64,000 bases of DNA from Brasilonema sennae CENA114 (GTDB lineage: Bacteria; Cyanobacteriota; Cyanobacteriia; Cyanobacteriales; Nostocaceae): the NCBI RefSeq assembly GCF_006968745.1, contig NZ_CP030118.1, positions 7,528,253 to 7,592,252 of the forward strand. Reading direction: 5' to 3'. How positions within the stretch are numbered: position 1 is the stretch's first letter; each line of letters opens with the position of its first letter. The notes under the pieces were generated by a model that saw nothing but the letters and a program-made list of their open reading frames with translations, did not search any database and was not told where the DNA came from. Of the stretch, positions 8,413 to 16,747 are shown in pieces. The position numbers were made by a program, and so were the translations under genes.

Positions 8413-8494
8413 TCATCTTCTCCAGTATGAAAACGGTTGCCAGATTACAATATTGAGCTGAACCACAAAACATCAAAGCAAAAGTGAGATAATT

Positions 8495-8929
8495 ATGCGA
8501 TTCTTGCACACAATGCTACGGGTAGGTAACCTTGAAGAATCCCTGAAGTTCTACTGTGATCTCTTGGGAATGAAGCTATTGCGTCAAAAAGACTATCCTG
8601 GGGGAGAGTTTACTCTGGCTTTTGTTGGTTACGGTGATGAAAGTGAAAAGACAGTGCTAGAACTTACTTATAACTGGGGTACGGAAAAGTACGACTTGGG
8701 AGATGCTTACGGACATATTGCCATTGGAGTTGATGATATTTACACGACTTGTGAGGAAATCAAAAAGCTTGGTGGTAAAGTCGTACGCGAACCAGGACCA
8801 ATGAAACACGGTTCTACAGTCATTGCTTTTGTGGAAGATCCAAATGGGTATAAAGTAGAACTGATTCAGACGAAACCTCAAGAAGAGGCTGTGAAACAAG
8901 AAACAGAACCGCAAATGGTAAACCAGTAA
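8495..8929 (+). CDS. gloA: Lactoylglutathione lyase (glyoxalase I)
   Basis: Glyoxalase I isomerises the glutathione-methylglyoxal hemithioacetal to S-lactoylglutathione, removing toxic methylglyoxal. The 144-residue protein has the vicinal-oxygen-chelate fold in two halves. Metal ligands fit His5 in MRFLHTMLRV, Glu56 in TVLELTYNW, His74 in AYGHIAIGV and Glu122 in GYKVELIQT. A short acidic, Gln-rich tail follows (residues 128-144). A MITE-like element lies upstream and another begins one base after the stop codon, so the gene is boxed in by repeats. Confidence 0.95.
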   Translation: MRFLHTMLRVGNLEESLKFYCDLLGMKLLRQKDYPGGEFTLAFVGYGDESEKTVLELTYNWGTEKYDLGDAYGHIAIGVDDIYTTCEEIKKLGGKVVREPGPMKHGSTVIAFVEDPNGYKVELIQTKPQEEAVKQETEPQMVNQ

Positions 8930-8930
8930 A

Positions 8931-9097
8931 TATAGCAGTTACCAGTTACCAGTGAGTCAGCGCTGCAGGAGGGTCTCCCGACCTAGGCGACTGCGAACCC
9001 GAAGGGTTACCAGTTACCAGTTTTGACTGTTTACTGTTCACTGTTTACTGTTCACTGTTTACTGTTCACTGTTCACTGTTAAGCGTTCCCTGCTATA
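8931..9097. repeat. MITE-like element, TATAGCAG family, copy 1
   Basis: Terminal inverted repeats TATAGCAG / CTGCTATA (9 bp including the flanking A/T). The interior holds an ACCAGTT tandem array interrupted by an R1 copy (8953-9006), a CTGTTCA/CTGTTTA heptamer array (9033-9080) and the block TTAAGCGTTCCCT, shared with the copies at 40253 and 52020. It starts directly after the gloA stop codon. Confidence 0.65.
8953..9006. repeat. Short R1 copy nested in an ACCAGTT array
   Basis: The GCGCTGCAGGAGGGTCTCCC, GACCTAGGCGACTGC and GAACCCGAAGGG modules only. TTACCAGTTACCAGT lies on both sides, so the copy sits inside a short tandem array and is flanked by array units. Confidence 0.7.
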
Positions 9098-9125
9098 TAA
9101 CCAAAAGTAAAAAAGTATAGGTGTG

Positions 9126-10901
9126 ATGGAGTTGAGCGTAAAGCAATGTCTCAGGCAAAGAATTCGTTCTGGAAATTTATGGGCTTGGAGTTTACTCATT
9201 TGGGGAATTCCTAGCCAAATCATCTGCTTTCCAAAAGCCGCGAATTCTTTGCCTTCTCCAAAGCAGCAAGAAACTGCTGTTCCGATTTTTTCTCAAGAAA
9301 ATGACTTGTATGAGGCGATACCAGAGAATATTAAACAGTCTGCTGGTGAAGCAACAGCGGCAGAATTTCCCGAAGCATCTGTAATATCCCTGGATACAGA
9401 GTCCCAATCTGTAAACAAATCTGGTAATCTGAACAAAAATGCCCAGATGCCAGATCCCCCGACTCCAGCCAATGAGTCTGGTAATCCTGACACAAATATC
9501 AATACGTCACCTCAACAACCTTCGGTTTCGCAATTGTCTGATGTTCAACCGAGTGATTGGGCGTATCAGGCGTTGCGATCGCTCATGGAACGTTATGGTG
9601 TCCTCTCTGGTTATCCGGATCACACGTTTGGTGGAAACCGTCCTCTGTCTCGTTATGAATTTGCTGCGGGTTTGGCGGCTACGATGGATAAACTCGATAG
9701 CCTGATTGGCAGTGGTTTTCGCGATGAGTTCATTCAGCAAGACTTGATAACTTTACGACGCTTAGAAAGAGAATATCGTTCAGCTTTGGATGACTTGGCA
9801 AAAAGACTCAACAAAATGGACGATCGCGTGACGCGGCTGGAAGCACATCGATTTTCCGCGACAACCAAACTTCAAGGTCAAGCTATTGTTGCTTTTACAC
9901 AAGGTAGTGGTGCTAATTCTACCATAGTCTCGCGCGAGCGGTTGAATTTATTAACTAGCTTTAACAGTAATGATTTACTCCTGACTCAGTTAGAAGCTGG
10001 TAACAATGGCGATGATGCTATAGGACGAGCACAAAAAAGCAAAAACTTAAACCTTCTGGGAACGAGTGGTTTAATCGCCAGTGGTGGCGGACTAGATTAT
10101 GTGGATGTTGACTCCGCTTTTAAGCTAAGACGTTTGTACTACTCTTTTCGTCCCGCGTCAGATTTATCTGTGAGTGTTGGAGCAAAAATGTCTCCAAGAG
10201 ATTTCATTGATCGTAATAGATATGCTAACAACGAGGCGGTTGATTTTAGTTCCAGTTTTTTTATTAATAACCCTTTGATTGTTCAAAACCAAATTGACCG
10301 ATATGGCGGTGCAGGAGTGGCGATATCCTGGAATCCAGGTGGTAGTGCATTGACAATTCGTTCTCTCTACATCGCTGCTGATGCAAATGTTGTCAGCTCA
10401 AATGGCAGTGGTGGTTTATTTAAGGATAGATATCAAGCCAGTGCAGAAGTGGAATACTCACTCAGCAATCAATTAGCATTAAGACTACAATATACTAGGG
10501 CCGAAATCAACAACACCGACATTAACGCTTTCGGGGTTAATGCCGAATATGCCTTAAACAGGAATCTAGGCATTTTTACTCGCCTAGGATTTGGGAATTA
10601 CCAAGGGTTTAACACCGCGATTAACCAAAATTTGGATATCAATCCTTTTAGTTGGGCAGTCGGCTTTGGTATTCGTAACCTCGGGATTCCCGGTACAGTT
10701 GGGGGTATCGCCGTAGGTCAACCTTTTGTCACCGATGGTTTGGGAAATACCACCCAGACAAACATTGAGGCATTTTATAATCTGGAGCTAAGCGACAATG
10801 TTAGTATCACACCCATATTTTCAGTAGTCACAAACGCAAACAACGATAGCTCAAATAATACCATCTGGCAAGGTGCCTTGAGAACGGTGATTTCCTTTTA
10901 A
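9126..10901 (+). CDS. SLH-domain OprB-type porin (iron uptake porin family)
   Basis: A 591-residue outer-membrane porin of the cyanobacterial type. After a basic N-terminus and hydrophobic segment (export signal) come a low-complexity linker and one SLH domain at about residues 138-200 (DVQPSDWAYQALRSLMERYG, then RYEFAAGL), which anchors to the periplasmic peptidoglycan. A coiled-coil segment (LRRLEREYRSALDDLAKRLNKM) follows, then a beta-barrel of the carbohydrate-selective porin OprB family ending in ...WQGALRTVISF with the C-terminal Phe typical of outer-membrane barrels. Related proteins were linked to inorganic iron uptake. The ATG at 9126 is preferred over the GTG one codon upstream. Confidence 0.9.
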   Translation: MELSVKQCLRQRIRSGNLWAWSLLIWGIPSQIICFPKAANSLPSPKQQETAVPIFSQENDLYEAIPENIKQSAGEATAAEFPEASVISLDTESQSVNKSGNLNKNAQMPDPPTPANESGNPDTNINTSPQQPSVSQLSDVQPSDWAYQALRSLMERYGVLSGYPDHTFGGNRPLSRYEFAAGLAATMDKLDSLIGSGFRDEFIQQDLITLRRLEREYRSALDDLAKRLNKMDDRVTRLEAHRFSATTKLQGQAIVAFTQGSGANSTIVSRERLNLLTSFNSNDLLLTQLEAGNNGDDAIGRAQKSKNLNLLGTSGLIASGGGLDYVDVDSAFKLRRLYYSFRPASDLSVSVGAKMSPRDFIDRNRYANNEAVDFSSSFFINNPLIVQNQIDRYGGAGVAISWNPGGSALTIRSLYIAADANVVSSNGSGGLFKDRYQASAEVEYSLSNQLALRLQYTRAEINNTDINAFGVNAEYALNRNLGIFTRLGFGNYQGFNTAINQNLDINPFSWAVGFGIRNLGIPGTVGGIAVGQPFVTDGLGNTTQTNIEAFYNLELSDNVSITPIFSVVTNANNDSSNNTIWQGALRTVISF

Positions 10902-11016
10902 AGTCAGCGGCGAGTCATGATTAAAGGGCTGATTGCAAAGTATTCTCAAATTGCAACCGCAGATACAAGCGGATACACCCTAAAAATGATTGGATATTAA
11001 TTTGACAACATCTACT

Positions 11017-11080
11017 TTAAAATCCAAAATCTAAAATCTAAAACCCAAAATCCGAAATCCAAAATCTAAAATCTAAAATT
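11017..11080. repeat. Short tandem repeat AAAATC(C/T)-type before clpB
   Basis: About eight imperfect units of AAAATCTA / AAAATCC / AAACCC run up to six bases before the clpB ATG. Such arrays are common in Nostocales intergenic regions. The clpB leader is therefore repetitive, and no CIRCE-type operator is visible. Confidence 0.65.
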
Positions 11081-11086
11081 GTAAAG

Positions 11087-13756
11087 ATGCAGCCTACAGA
11101 TCCAAATAAATTTACTGATAAAGCTTGGGAAGCAATAGTCAAATCACAGGATATTGTTCGAGCATATCAACAACAGCAACTTGATGTTGAACATTTACTG
11201 ATTGCGTTATTAGAGGAACCCACTGGACTTGCAACACGCATTCTCGCCCGTTGTGAAATTGACGCCTTGCGCTTGCAACAGCAAGTAGAAGCATTTACCC
11301 AACGTCAACCGAAAGTGGGTAAATCTGAGCAGCTCTATCTTAGTCGTAGCTTAGATACATTACTAGACCGAGCTGAAGAAGCAAGAGCTAGGATGAAAGA
11401 TTCCTACATTTCTATTGAACACTTGCTTTTAGCTTTTGCAGAAGATGAACGCATCGGACGAAAGATATATAAAAGCTTTAACTTAGACACCGCAAAGCTA
11501 GAGGCTGCGATCAAAACAGTTCGCGGTAGCCAAAAGGTGAGCGATCAAAACCCAGAATCTCGTTACGAAGCTCTGCAAAAGTTTGGCAGAGACTTGACAG
11601 AACAAGCAAAATCTGGTAAGCTTGACCCGGTGATAGGACGGGATGATGAAATCCGCCGAGTCATACAAGTGTTGTCTCGTCGTAGTAAGAATAACCCTGT
11701 ACTGATTGGTGAACCTGGAGTTGGGAAGACGGCGATCGCAGAAGCATTAGCACAGCGTATAGTCAATGGTGATGTTCCAGAATCTTTGAAAAACCGCCAA
11801 CTCATGTCATTGGATATTGGTAGCTTGATTGCTGGAGCAAAATACCGGGGTGAATTTGAAGACCGATTGAAATCTGTCCTCAAGGAAGTGATAGAATCCA
11901 ATGGTCAAATTGTGCTGTTTATTGATGAACTGCACACCGTCGTTGGGACTGGTTCTGGCCAACAAGGGGCGATGGATGCAGGAAATTTGCTCAAACCCAT
12001 GTTAGCGCGAGGAGAACTGCGCTGCATTGGTGCAACAACTTTGGATGAGTACCGCAAATATATAGAAAAAGATGCGGCTTTGGAACGGCGTTTTCAGCAA
12101 GTTTTTGTTGATCAGCCCAGTGTGGAAAATACAATTTCTATTCTGCGGGGGCTGAAAGAGCGCTACGAAGTTCATCACAATGTTAAAATTTCGGATTCAG
12201 CGCTGGTAGCAGCAGCAACACTGTCTGCGCGTTACATTTCTGACCGCTTCTTACCAGATAAAGCTATTGACTTGGTGGATGAAGCAGCGGCACAGTTGAA
12301 AATGGAGATAACCTCCAAACCAACAGAATTGGAAAATATTGACCGACGGTTGATGCAGCTAGAAATGGAAAAGCTGTCGTTGGCTGGGGAAGAGAAAGCT
12401 ACGATTCAGACAAAAGAGCGTTTGGCGCGAATTGAGCAAGAAATTGTCAATTTGACGGAAAAACAGCAAGAATTCAATGGACAGTGGCAAGGTGAAAAAC
12501 AGCTACTGGAAGCAATAAGTGCCTTAAAGCAAGAAGAAGAAAAGCTGCGAGTGCAAATTGAACAAGCAGAACGCGCTTATGATTTGAACAAAGCCGCACA
12601 GTTGAAGTATGGCAAGTTGGAGGGAGTGCAGCGCGATCGCGAAGCCAAAGAAGTCCAGTTGCTAGAAATTCAAAGTACAGGTGCAACCCTGCTACGCGAA
12701 CAGGTGACGGAAGCCGATATTGCTGAAATTGTGGCAAAATGGACGGGAATTCCTGTAAACCGCCTGTTGGAATCTGAACGCCAAAAGTTGCTGCAACTTG
12801 AGACACATCTACACCAGCGAGTTGTTGGACAACAAGAAGCCGTTTGTGCTGTCTCAGCAGCAATTCGTCGTGCGCGTGCGGGAATGAAAGACCCCAGTCG
12901 CCCGATTGGTTCGTTCTTGTTCATGGGACCAACAGGAGTTGGTAAAACAGAACTCGCCCGCGCTTTAGCACAGTTTCTCTTTGATTCTGATGACGCTTTA
13001 GTGCGTTTGGATATGTCCGAGTATATGGAGAAACACTCCGTTTCCCGTTTGGTAGGTGCACCTCCCGGATACGTAGGTTACGAAGAAGGTGGTCAACTTT
13101 CCGAAGCCATTCGTCGTCGTCCGTACTCGGTGGTGCTGTTGGATGAAGTGGAAAAAGCTCACCCGGATGTGTTTAATATTCTGTTGCAAGTATTAGATGA
13201 CGGCAGAATTACTGACTCGCAAGGACGAACAGTAGATTTCCGCAACACTGTGATTGTCATGACCAGTAACATTGGTAGCGAACACATACTGGACATATCT
13301 GGTGACGACGCCAATTATGAAAAGATGCAGAACCGAGTCATGCATGCTTTGCGATCGCACTTCCGTCCAGAATTCCTCAACCGCGTTGATGACACCATTC
13401 TCTTCCACACCCTCAGCCGCAGCGAAATGCGACACATCATCCGCATTCAACTCAAGCGGGTGGAAAGTCTTCTACAAGAACAGAAGATTTCTTTGGAGAT
13501 ATCAACAGCCGCTTGTGATTACCTCGTGGAAACAGGATATGACCCAGTATACGGCGCACGTCCCATTAAACGAGCACTGCAGCGAGAAGTGGAAAACCCC
13601 GTCGCGACTAAGCTATTGGAGAATACTTTTGTCCCTGGCGACACAATTGTGATTGACAAAGCAGATCATGGGTTGACGTTTAATAAGAAAATGGTGGTGA
13701 AGGTGCCAGCAGTGCAGAATAAGACCTTGTTAATTGAAGCATCACGTGAGGTGTGA
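11087..13756 (+). CDS. clpB: ATP-dependent disaggregase ClpB
   Basis: ClpB is a hexameric AAA+ unfoldase that rescues aggregated proteins with DnaK. In 889 residues the order is: N-terminal Clp repeat domain (1-145), AAA-1 with Walker A GEPGVGKTAIAEALA (~207) and Walker B VLFIDELH, the coiled-coil middle domain (~400-530, rich in E, K, Q and L), and AAA-2 with Walker A GPTGVGKTELARALA (~612) and Walker B VVLLDEVEKAH. The middle domain identifies it as ClpB rather than ClpC or ClpA. A tail of ~30 residues (VPAVQNKTLLIEASREV) extends beyond the usual end. Cyanobacteria often have two clpB genes; which paralogue this is cannot be decided here. Confidence 0.96.
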   Translation: MQPTDPNKFTDKAWEAIVKSQDIVRAYQQQQLDVEHLLIALLEEPTGLATRILARCEIDALRLQQQVEAFTQRQPKVGKSEQLYLSRSLDTLLDRAEEARARMKDSYISIEHLLLAFAEDERIGRKIYKSFNLDTAKLEAAIKTVRGSQKVSDQNPESRYEALQKFGRDLTEQAKSGKLDPVIGRDDEIRRVIQVLSRRSKNNPVLIGEPGVGKTAIAEALAQRIVNGDVPESLKNRQLMSLDIGSLIAGAKYRGEFEDRLKSVLKEVIESNGQIVLFIDELHTVVGTGSGQQGAMDAGNLLKPMLARGELRCIGATTLDEYRKYIEKDAALERRFQQVFVDQPSVENTISILRGLKERYEVHHNVKISDSALVAAATLSARYISDRFLPDKAIDLVDEAAAQLKMEITSKPTELENIDRRLMQLEMEKLSLAGEEKATIQTKERLARIEQEIVNLTEKQQEFNGQWQGEKQLLEAISALKQEEEKLRVQIEQAERAYDLNKAAQLKYGKLEGVQRDREAKEVQLLEIQSTGATLLREQVTEADIAEIVAKWTGIPVNRLLESERQKLLQLETHLHQRVVGQQEAVCAVSAAIRRARAGMKDPSRPIGSFLFMGPTGVGKTELARALAQFLFDSDDALVRLDMSEYMEKHSVSRLVGAPPGYVGYEEGGQLSEAIRRRPYSVVLLDEVEKAHPDVFNILLQVLDDGRITDSQGRTVDFRNTVIVMTSNIGSEHILDISGDDANYEKMQNRVMHALRSHFRPEFLNRVDDTILFHTLSRSEMRHIIRIQLKRVESLLQEQKISLEISTAACDYLVETGYDPVYGARPIKRALQREVENPVATKLLENTFVPGDTIVIDKADHGLTFNKKMVVKVPAVQNKTLLIEASREV

Positions 13757-13769
13757 GATTTAGCAGTAG

Positions 13770-14222
13770 CTACAGTGTACACACAAGTCATCGAATTACC
13801 CAAAACTCCCAAAGGAACCTCACCCAACCCTGTCGGGCATCCCTCTCCAAAGCTCGCAGAGGGAAAGATTTTAGCGCCGATTCAAGCGAGGGTGAGGTCA
13901 GACCTGCAGTGCGAATGACGGTGAGGGGGTCGCAGTCTTGGACGCCACCTGCTTTATGCCGGGAGACCCTTTCGGCAGTTCCTCCTTGGGGAAACCACCA
14001 AGACCGGACTGCCTCACCACCGCAGTGGCTCCGTTTCCCGTCGATTGCGTTTGCGCAGCGCCAAAGTCTGCCGGGGGGAGTATCCCCCCGGCGAGCTTTG
14101 CCCCTTAGGGGCTACCCCCGAACCCGGAGGGCTCTCCCGACCTAGTAGGCATCTGGCGTTAGCGTAGCGTGTCCGGAGGACATCCCCGGAGGGTGAAAAG
14201 CGATCTGGTGTGTACACGGTAG
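13770..14222. mobile_element. 453-bp non-autonomous element with 15-bp inverted ends
   Basis: The ends are CTACAGTGTACACAC (left) and GTGTGTACACGGTAG (right), complementary at 14 of 15 positions. The interior is non-coding: a CCTCACCC palindrome related to the 3074 element (13822-13905), R1-type modules (about 13921-14190) and a GGGGGG...CCCCCC hairpin repeat (14047-14114). A third isolated end is at 3054. No transposase is present, so any movement would need one supplied from elsewhere. Confidence 0.5.
14047..14114 (+). repeat. Hairpin repeat CCGGGGGG-n-CCCCCCGG, copy A
   Basis: A 68-bp unit: GCGTTTGCGCAGCGCC, then AAAGTCTGCC, the strong hairpin CCGGGGGGAGTATCCCCCCG, then GAGCTTTGCCCCTTAGGGGC. 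A near-identical unit is at 31845-31912 and an inverted, longer one at 62387-62475. Confidence 0.7.
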
Positions 14223-14399
14223 ACTAAGGAGAGGGGAAGGGGTGAGGTTTCGCACTGTACTTTTAGAATTAGAATCAGAACGCTTACTTTATTTGGGGGA
14301 GCTGTTTGCCTTTTTACTGCCACCAGAGACAAACTACTAGACTCTATAATTAAAAATTGGATTTGCTCTTTTGGGAAAAGTTTATATAATACTTGTATA

Positions 14400-14554
14400 C
14401 TATGCGGCTGTTTTCACCTAGATGAACTACATCGTTCGTAAGGGTGCAATTTTTTTGTACTCCTGCGACTTTGGTCTATCTATCTGAAAATTGCCGCAAT
14501 TCTCAATTTTGTGTGTTTTTGCTAAGCCTAGATTGTTGACAATCTAGGCTTTTT
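14400..14554 (+). ncRNA. Candidate small RNA with its own terminator
   Basis: A TATAAT hexamer at 14386-14391 is followed ~10-20 nt later by a ~150-nt region without an open frame that ends in a strong intrinsic terminator. The nearest upstream plus-strand gene (clpB) stops 770 nt earlier, so the terminator needs another transcript. No known family was recognised. The 5' end is a guess. Confidence 0.3.
14526..14554 (+). terminator. Intrinsic terminator
   Basis: A perfect 10-bp stem GCCTAGATTG / CAATCTAGGC with a TTGA loop is followed directly by TTTTT. It is oriented to terminate plus-strand transcription. Confidence 0.8.
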
Positions 14555-14559
14555 ATAGT

Positions 14560-14660
14560 ATTGCAGTCGCCAGTTAGATTAGGACACGAACTAATGAGAA
14601 AACACGCTCACCAAGAGATTTTCAAGTCTGTTAAGCGTTAAGCGTTCCCTGTGTTTCTTA
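14560..14660. repeat. Partial copy of the TATAGCAG-family MITE
   Basis: About 90 bp (GCAGTCGCCAGTTAG, then GGACACGAACTAATGAGAAA, then TGTTAAGCGTTAAGCGTTCC) align with 52023-52115. The left TATAG is present just after the terminator, but the matching right end is not recognisable. Confidence 0.55.
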
Positions 14661-14814
14661 AAAGCTGTTAGGGTCGCATAAATTCTGGGCTACCCAAGAT
14701 TAATGCTGCCTGGAGTTGGGGGGCTGCACTGGTTGAGTACGATTCCTCCTAGCAACACAAAAGTTGATACCACCCAGTACTTTGGTTTCATACTCGTTCT
14801 GGTTTGGAAATTTA

Positions 14815-15261
14815 CTACCGTTTGTTGTGCATTTGCTCAGCAAACTTCTGCCGTTGTTCTGGGTTCAAAACTTCTCGGATGGCAAGTGTATTGTCAAACT
14901 GAATATCAGCAAGCTCCTGTCTGAGCGTTCTGAGTTGGTTATATTTATCGCGCACTTGGTCTTTGGATGCTGTCGCTGCCATGAGAGCTTTCAATTCCTG
15001 CTGCGCTTGACGAATTGCCTGTCTTTTTTGGGCAGTTTGGTCTTTGGATTGAGTACGAATCGTTTTAATTTGTTGTATCTGCTGTGGTGTCAGGTTTAAA
15101 TCCTTCAACCACCCAGCTTGACCACGTTGCGGACGCTTTGTAGGTGCGGGGTTTTGAGCAAGGACTTGAGGTAACATTGAATTTGGCTTGGCAAGAGCGA
15201 TACTAGTACCAAGAGCAATCATTGTAGCCGCAATTATAAAAGTAGTACGATGGAGAAACAT
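14815..15261 (-). CDS. Spy/CpxP-like periplasmic protein (LTxxQ family)
   Basis: A 148-residue exported protein. A signal peptide (MFLHRTTFIIAATMIALGTSIALA) precedes a helical domain with the family motif LTPQQIQQIK near residue 58 and a second copy-like LNPEQRQKF near the C-terminus. Proteins of this fold are ATP-independent periplasmic chaperones or metal sensors (Spy, CpxP, ZraP, CnrX). It is the last gene of a cluster with an ECF sigma factor and a membrane anti-sigma factor, so it may be a regulated chaperone or the stress sensor. No cysteine or histidine-rich metal site stands out. Confidence 0.82.
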   Translation of the reverse strand: MFLHRTTFIIAATMIALGTSIALAKPNSMLPQVLAQNPAPTKRPQRGQAGWLKDLNLTPQQIQQIKTIRTQSKDQTAQKRQAIRQAQQELKALMAATASKDQVRDKYNQLRTLRQELADIQFDNTLAIREVLNPEQRQKFAEQMHNKR

Positions 15262-15415
15262 AAAACTTGTCTTTAGTAACTAGTAGATGAATAGAACGTA
15301 CTCACTACGCACACATGCGATAGCTTCTCTACGAGACGCTGCGCTTACGCGATCTGCGCTCTGCGCAGAGCGGCTGTAAAGATGATTGGCTTTGCCCAAT
15401 TGCTACTTCAAGGAT

Positions 15416-15610
15416 TCAGTCTTGCCTTGTACCTGACAAGACATCCAGGAAAGTTCCATAATAAATAACTACAAGAACAACTATGAATCTTGCTACTATT
15501 TTAAGGGCAGATATTTGTATGGCAGCGATCGCCTTGGTTTGTTGCAATATTGAGGTAGTTGAAATCATAGTTGTTTGTTTATAATTTGATAGTGTGACAG
15601 CGCTATTCAT
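15416..15610 (-). CDS. Small membrane protein, unknown function
   Basis: A 64-residue frame with one clear membrane segment near the C-terminus (IVARFIVVLVVIYYGTFLDVL). It lies between the anti-sigma gene (29 nt upstream) and the Spy-like gene. Position suggests membership of the sigma/anti-sigma operon, but no ribosome-binding site is evident and the N-terminal 15 residues are uncertain; a later Met (residue 15) is possible. Could be a chance frame. Confidence 0.35.
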   Translation of the reverse strand: MNSAVTLSNYKQTTMISTTSILQQTKAIAAIQISALKIVARFIVVLVVIYYGTFLDVLSGTRQD

Positions 15611-15639
15611 CGGATGTTCAAAGTGTTCATCCTTGTAGA

Positions 15640-15978
15640 TTAATCAGTCGCTGGTTCATTTTGGTAAAAAACATCGCCTTCTGGGCTAAGTATACAATGC
15701 CAGTTGTTTTCGATAAATGTCTCTAAAGTCGCAACTTCAGCTGCGCTTGGTTGTATAGGTATTAAGGCACGATAACTAACCACAGCAGCTACTAATCCAG
15801 CTGCTATAACGGGTGGAACCAACCACATCTGTGAAAAGTGGCGCACAAGTTGTATGGGCGAAACTTGTACCTGTTGTAAGATCCGCTTTTCCAAATCCAG
15901 TGATGCAGGTGGAACTTTAGAACGATGCTGACGCAGAAAATGAATTAGGTCTTTGTCATCATTCGGAAACTCACTCAT
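15640..15978 (-). CDS. Membrane anti-sigma factor
   Basis: A 112-residue protein whose start overlaps the stop of the ECF sigma gene by four bases. The cytoplasmic N-terminus (FPNDDKDLIHFLRQHRSKVPPAS) is a short helical region of the size used to bind a sigma factor. A membrane segment follows (MWLVPPVIAAGLVAAVVSYRAL, ~60-81), then a ~30-residue periplasmic tail (FIENNWHCILSPEGDVFYQ). It lacks the HX3CX2C zinc motif of ZAS anti-sigma factors. The role follows from gene order and topology. Confidence 0.7.
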   Translation of the reverse strand: MSEFPNDDKDLIHFLRQHRSKVPPASLDLEKRILQQVQVSPIQLVRHFSQMWLVPPVIAAGLVAAVVSYRALIPIQPSAAEVATLETFIENNWHCILSPEGDVFYQNEPATD

Positions 15979-16571
15979 AACAGCACTCCTTGTTGCTGAA
16001 GAAATTGACGCATGGCAGCACGGGCGTGGAATAGGCGTGACTTGACTGTTCCCAAAGGAATGTTTAAGATTTGAGCTACCTCTTTTTGAGGTACTTCCTC
16101 TAAGTCATGCAAAACCAAAATCGTGCGATGGTCAAAGCTCAAATTTGCTAGTCCCCTCTGCACCAAATCTTGATAATGCAAATCCATTAGATCCGGGGCA
16201 TCTTCTTGAATAGGAGTTTTTTCAGTAAGGGTCTGTAATTGAGTCCGCCCTTGAATTACTCTCTGTCGCTGGTCAGAAGCCACATTCCAAGCAATCCGGT
16301 AAAGCCAGGTGGAGAATTTTGCCGTTCCTCGAAACTTGGGCAAACCTTTCCAAGCTCTTAAAAACACCTCCTGCACCAAATCATCCAGGTAAGATGGATC
16401 GCACAGCTGATAAAGGATTGACCTCACTCGCTGCTGATGGCGACGGTAAAGCTGACGAAAACTTTCAGAGTTGCCACAAAGACATTGTTGCACCAAGTAA
16501 CTATCAGATTCGTTTTCTGAGTTACCGTTGAATTGACTTTCTTTTGAAACGTTAAGTGGCACAACTAACAC
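15975..16571 (-). CDS. RNA polymerase ECF-type sigma factor
   Basis: A 198-residue group-4 sigma factor. Region 2 is at about 40-110 (LYRRHQQRVRSILYQLC, DLVQEVFLRAWKGLPKFRG, FSTWLYRIAWNVASDQRQR), and region 4 at about 145-190 (LSFDHRTILVLHDLEEVPQKEVAQIL, then PLGTVKSRLFHARAAMRQFL). It would direct polymerase to a stress regulon. The start is GTG with GAGAGG upstream. The anti-sigma gene overlaps its stop, so the two are co-translated. An envelope or metal stress role is inferred from the Spy-like gene downstream. Confidence 0.92.
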   Translation of the reverse strand: MLVVPLNVSKESQFNGNSENESDSYLVQQCLCGNSESFRQLYRRHQQRVRSILYQLCDPSYLDDLVQEVFLRAWKGLPKFRGTAKFSTWLYRIAWNVASDQRQRVIQGRTQLQTLTEKTPIQEDAPDLMDLHYQDLVQRGLANLSFDHRTILVLHDLEEVPQKEVAQILNIPLGTVKSRLFHARAAMRQFLQQQGVLL

Positions 16572-16747
16572 CTGAGGAGTACCTCTCTATTCGTTACGTT
16601 GCTTGTTTTTAGCTTGTATTTATAAGACCGGATGACTGGGAAAAAGGTTCAATCGTGATCAAGTTGCCTGAGTTTTAGGACGTGTTTTCAAACTATCAAG
16701 CCTCCAGTGGGAGGATGAGAACCCCTCCAAATGTAGTATAGAGCACC

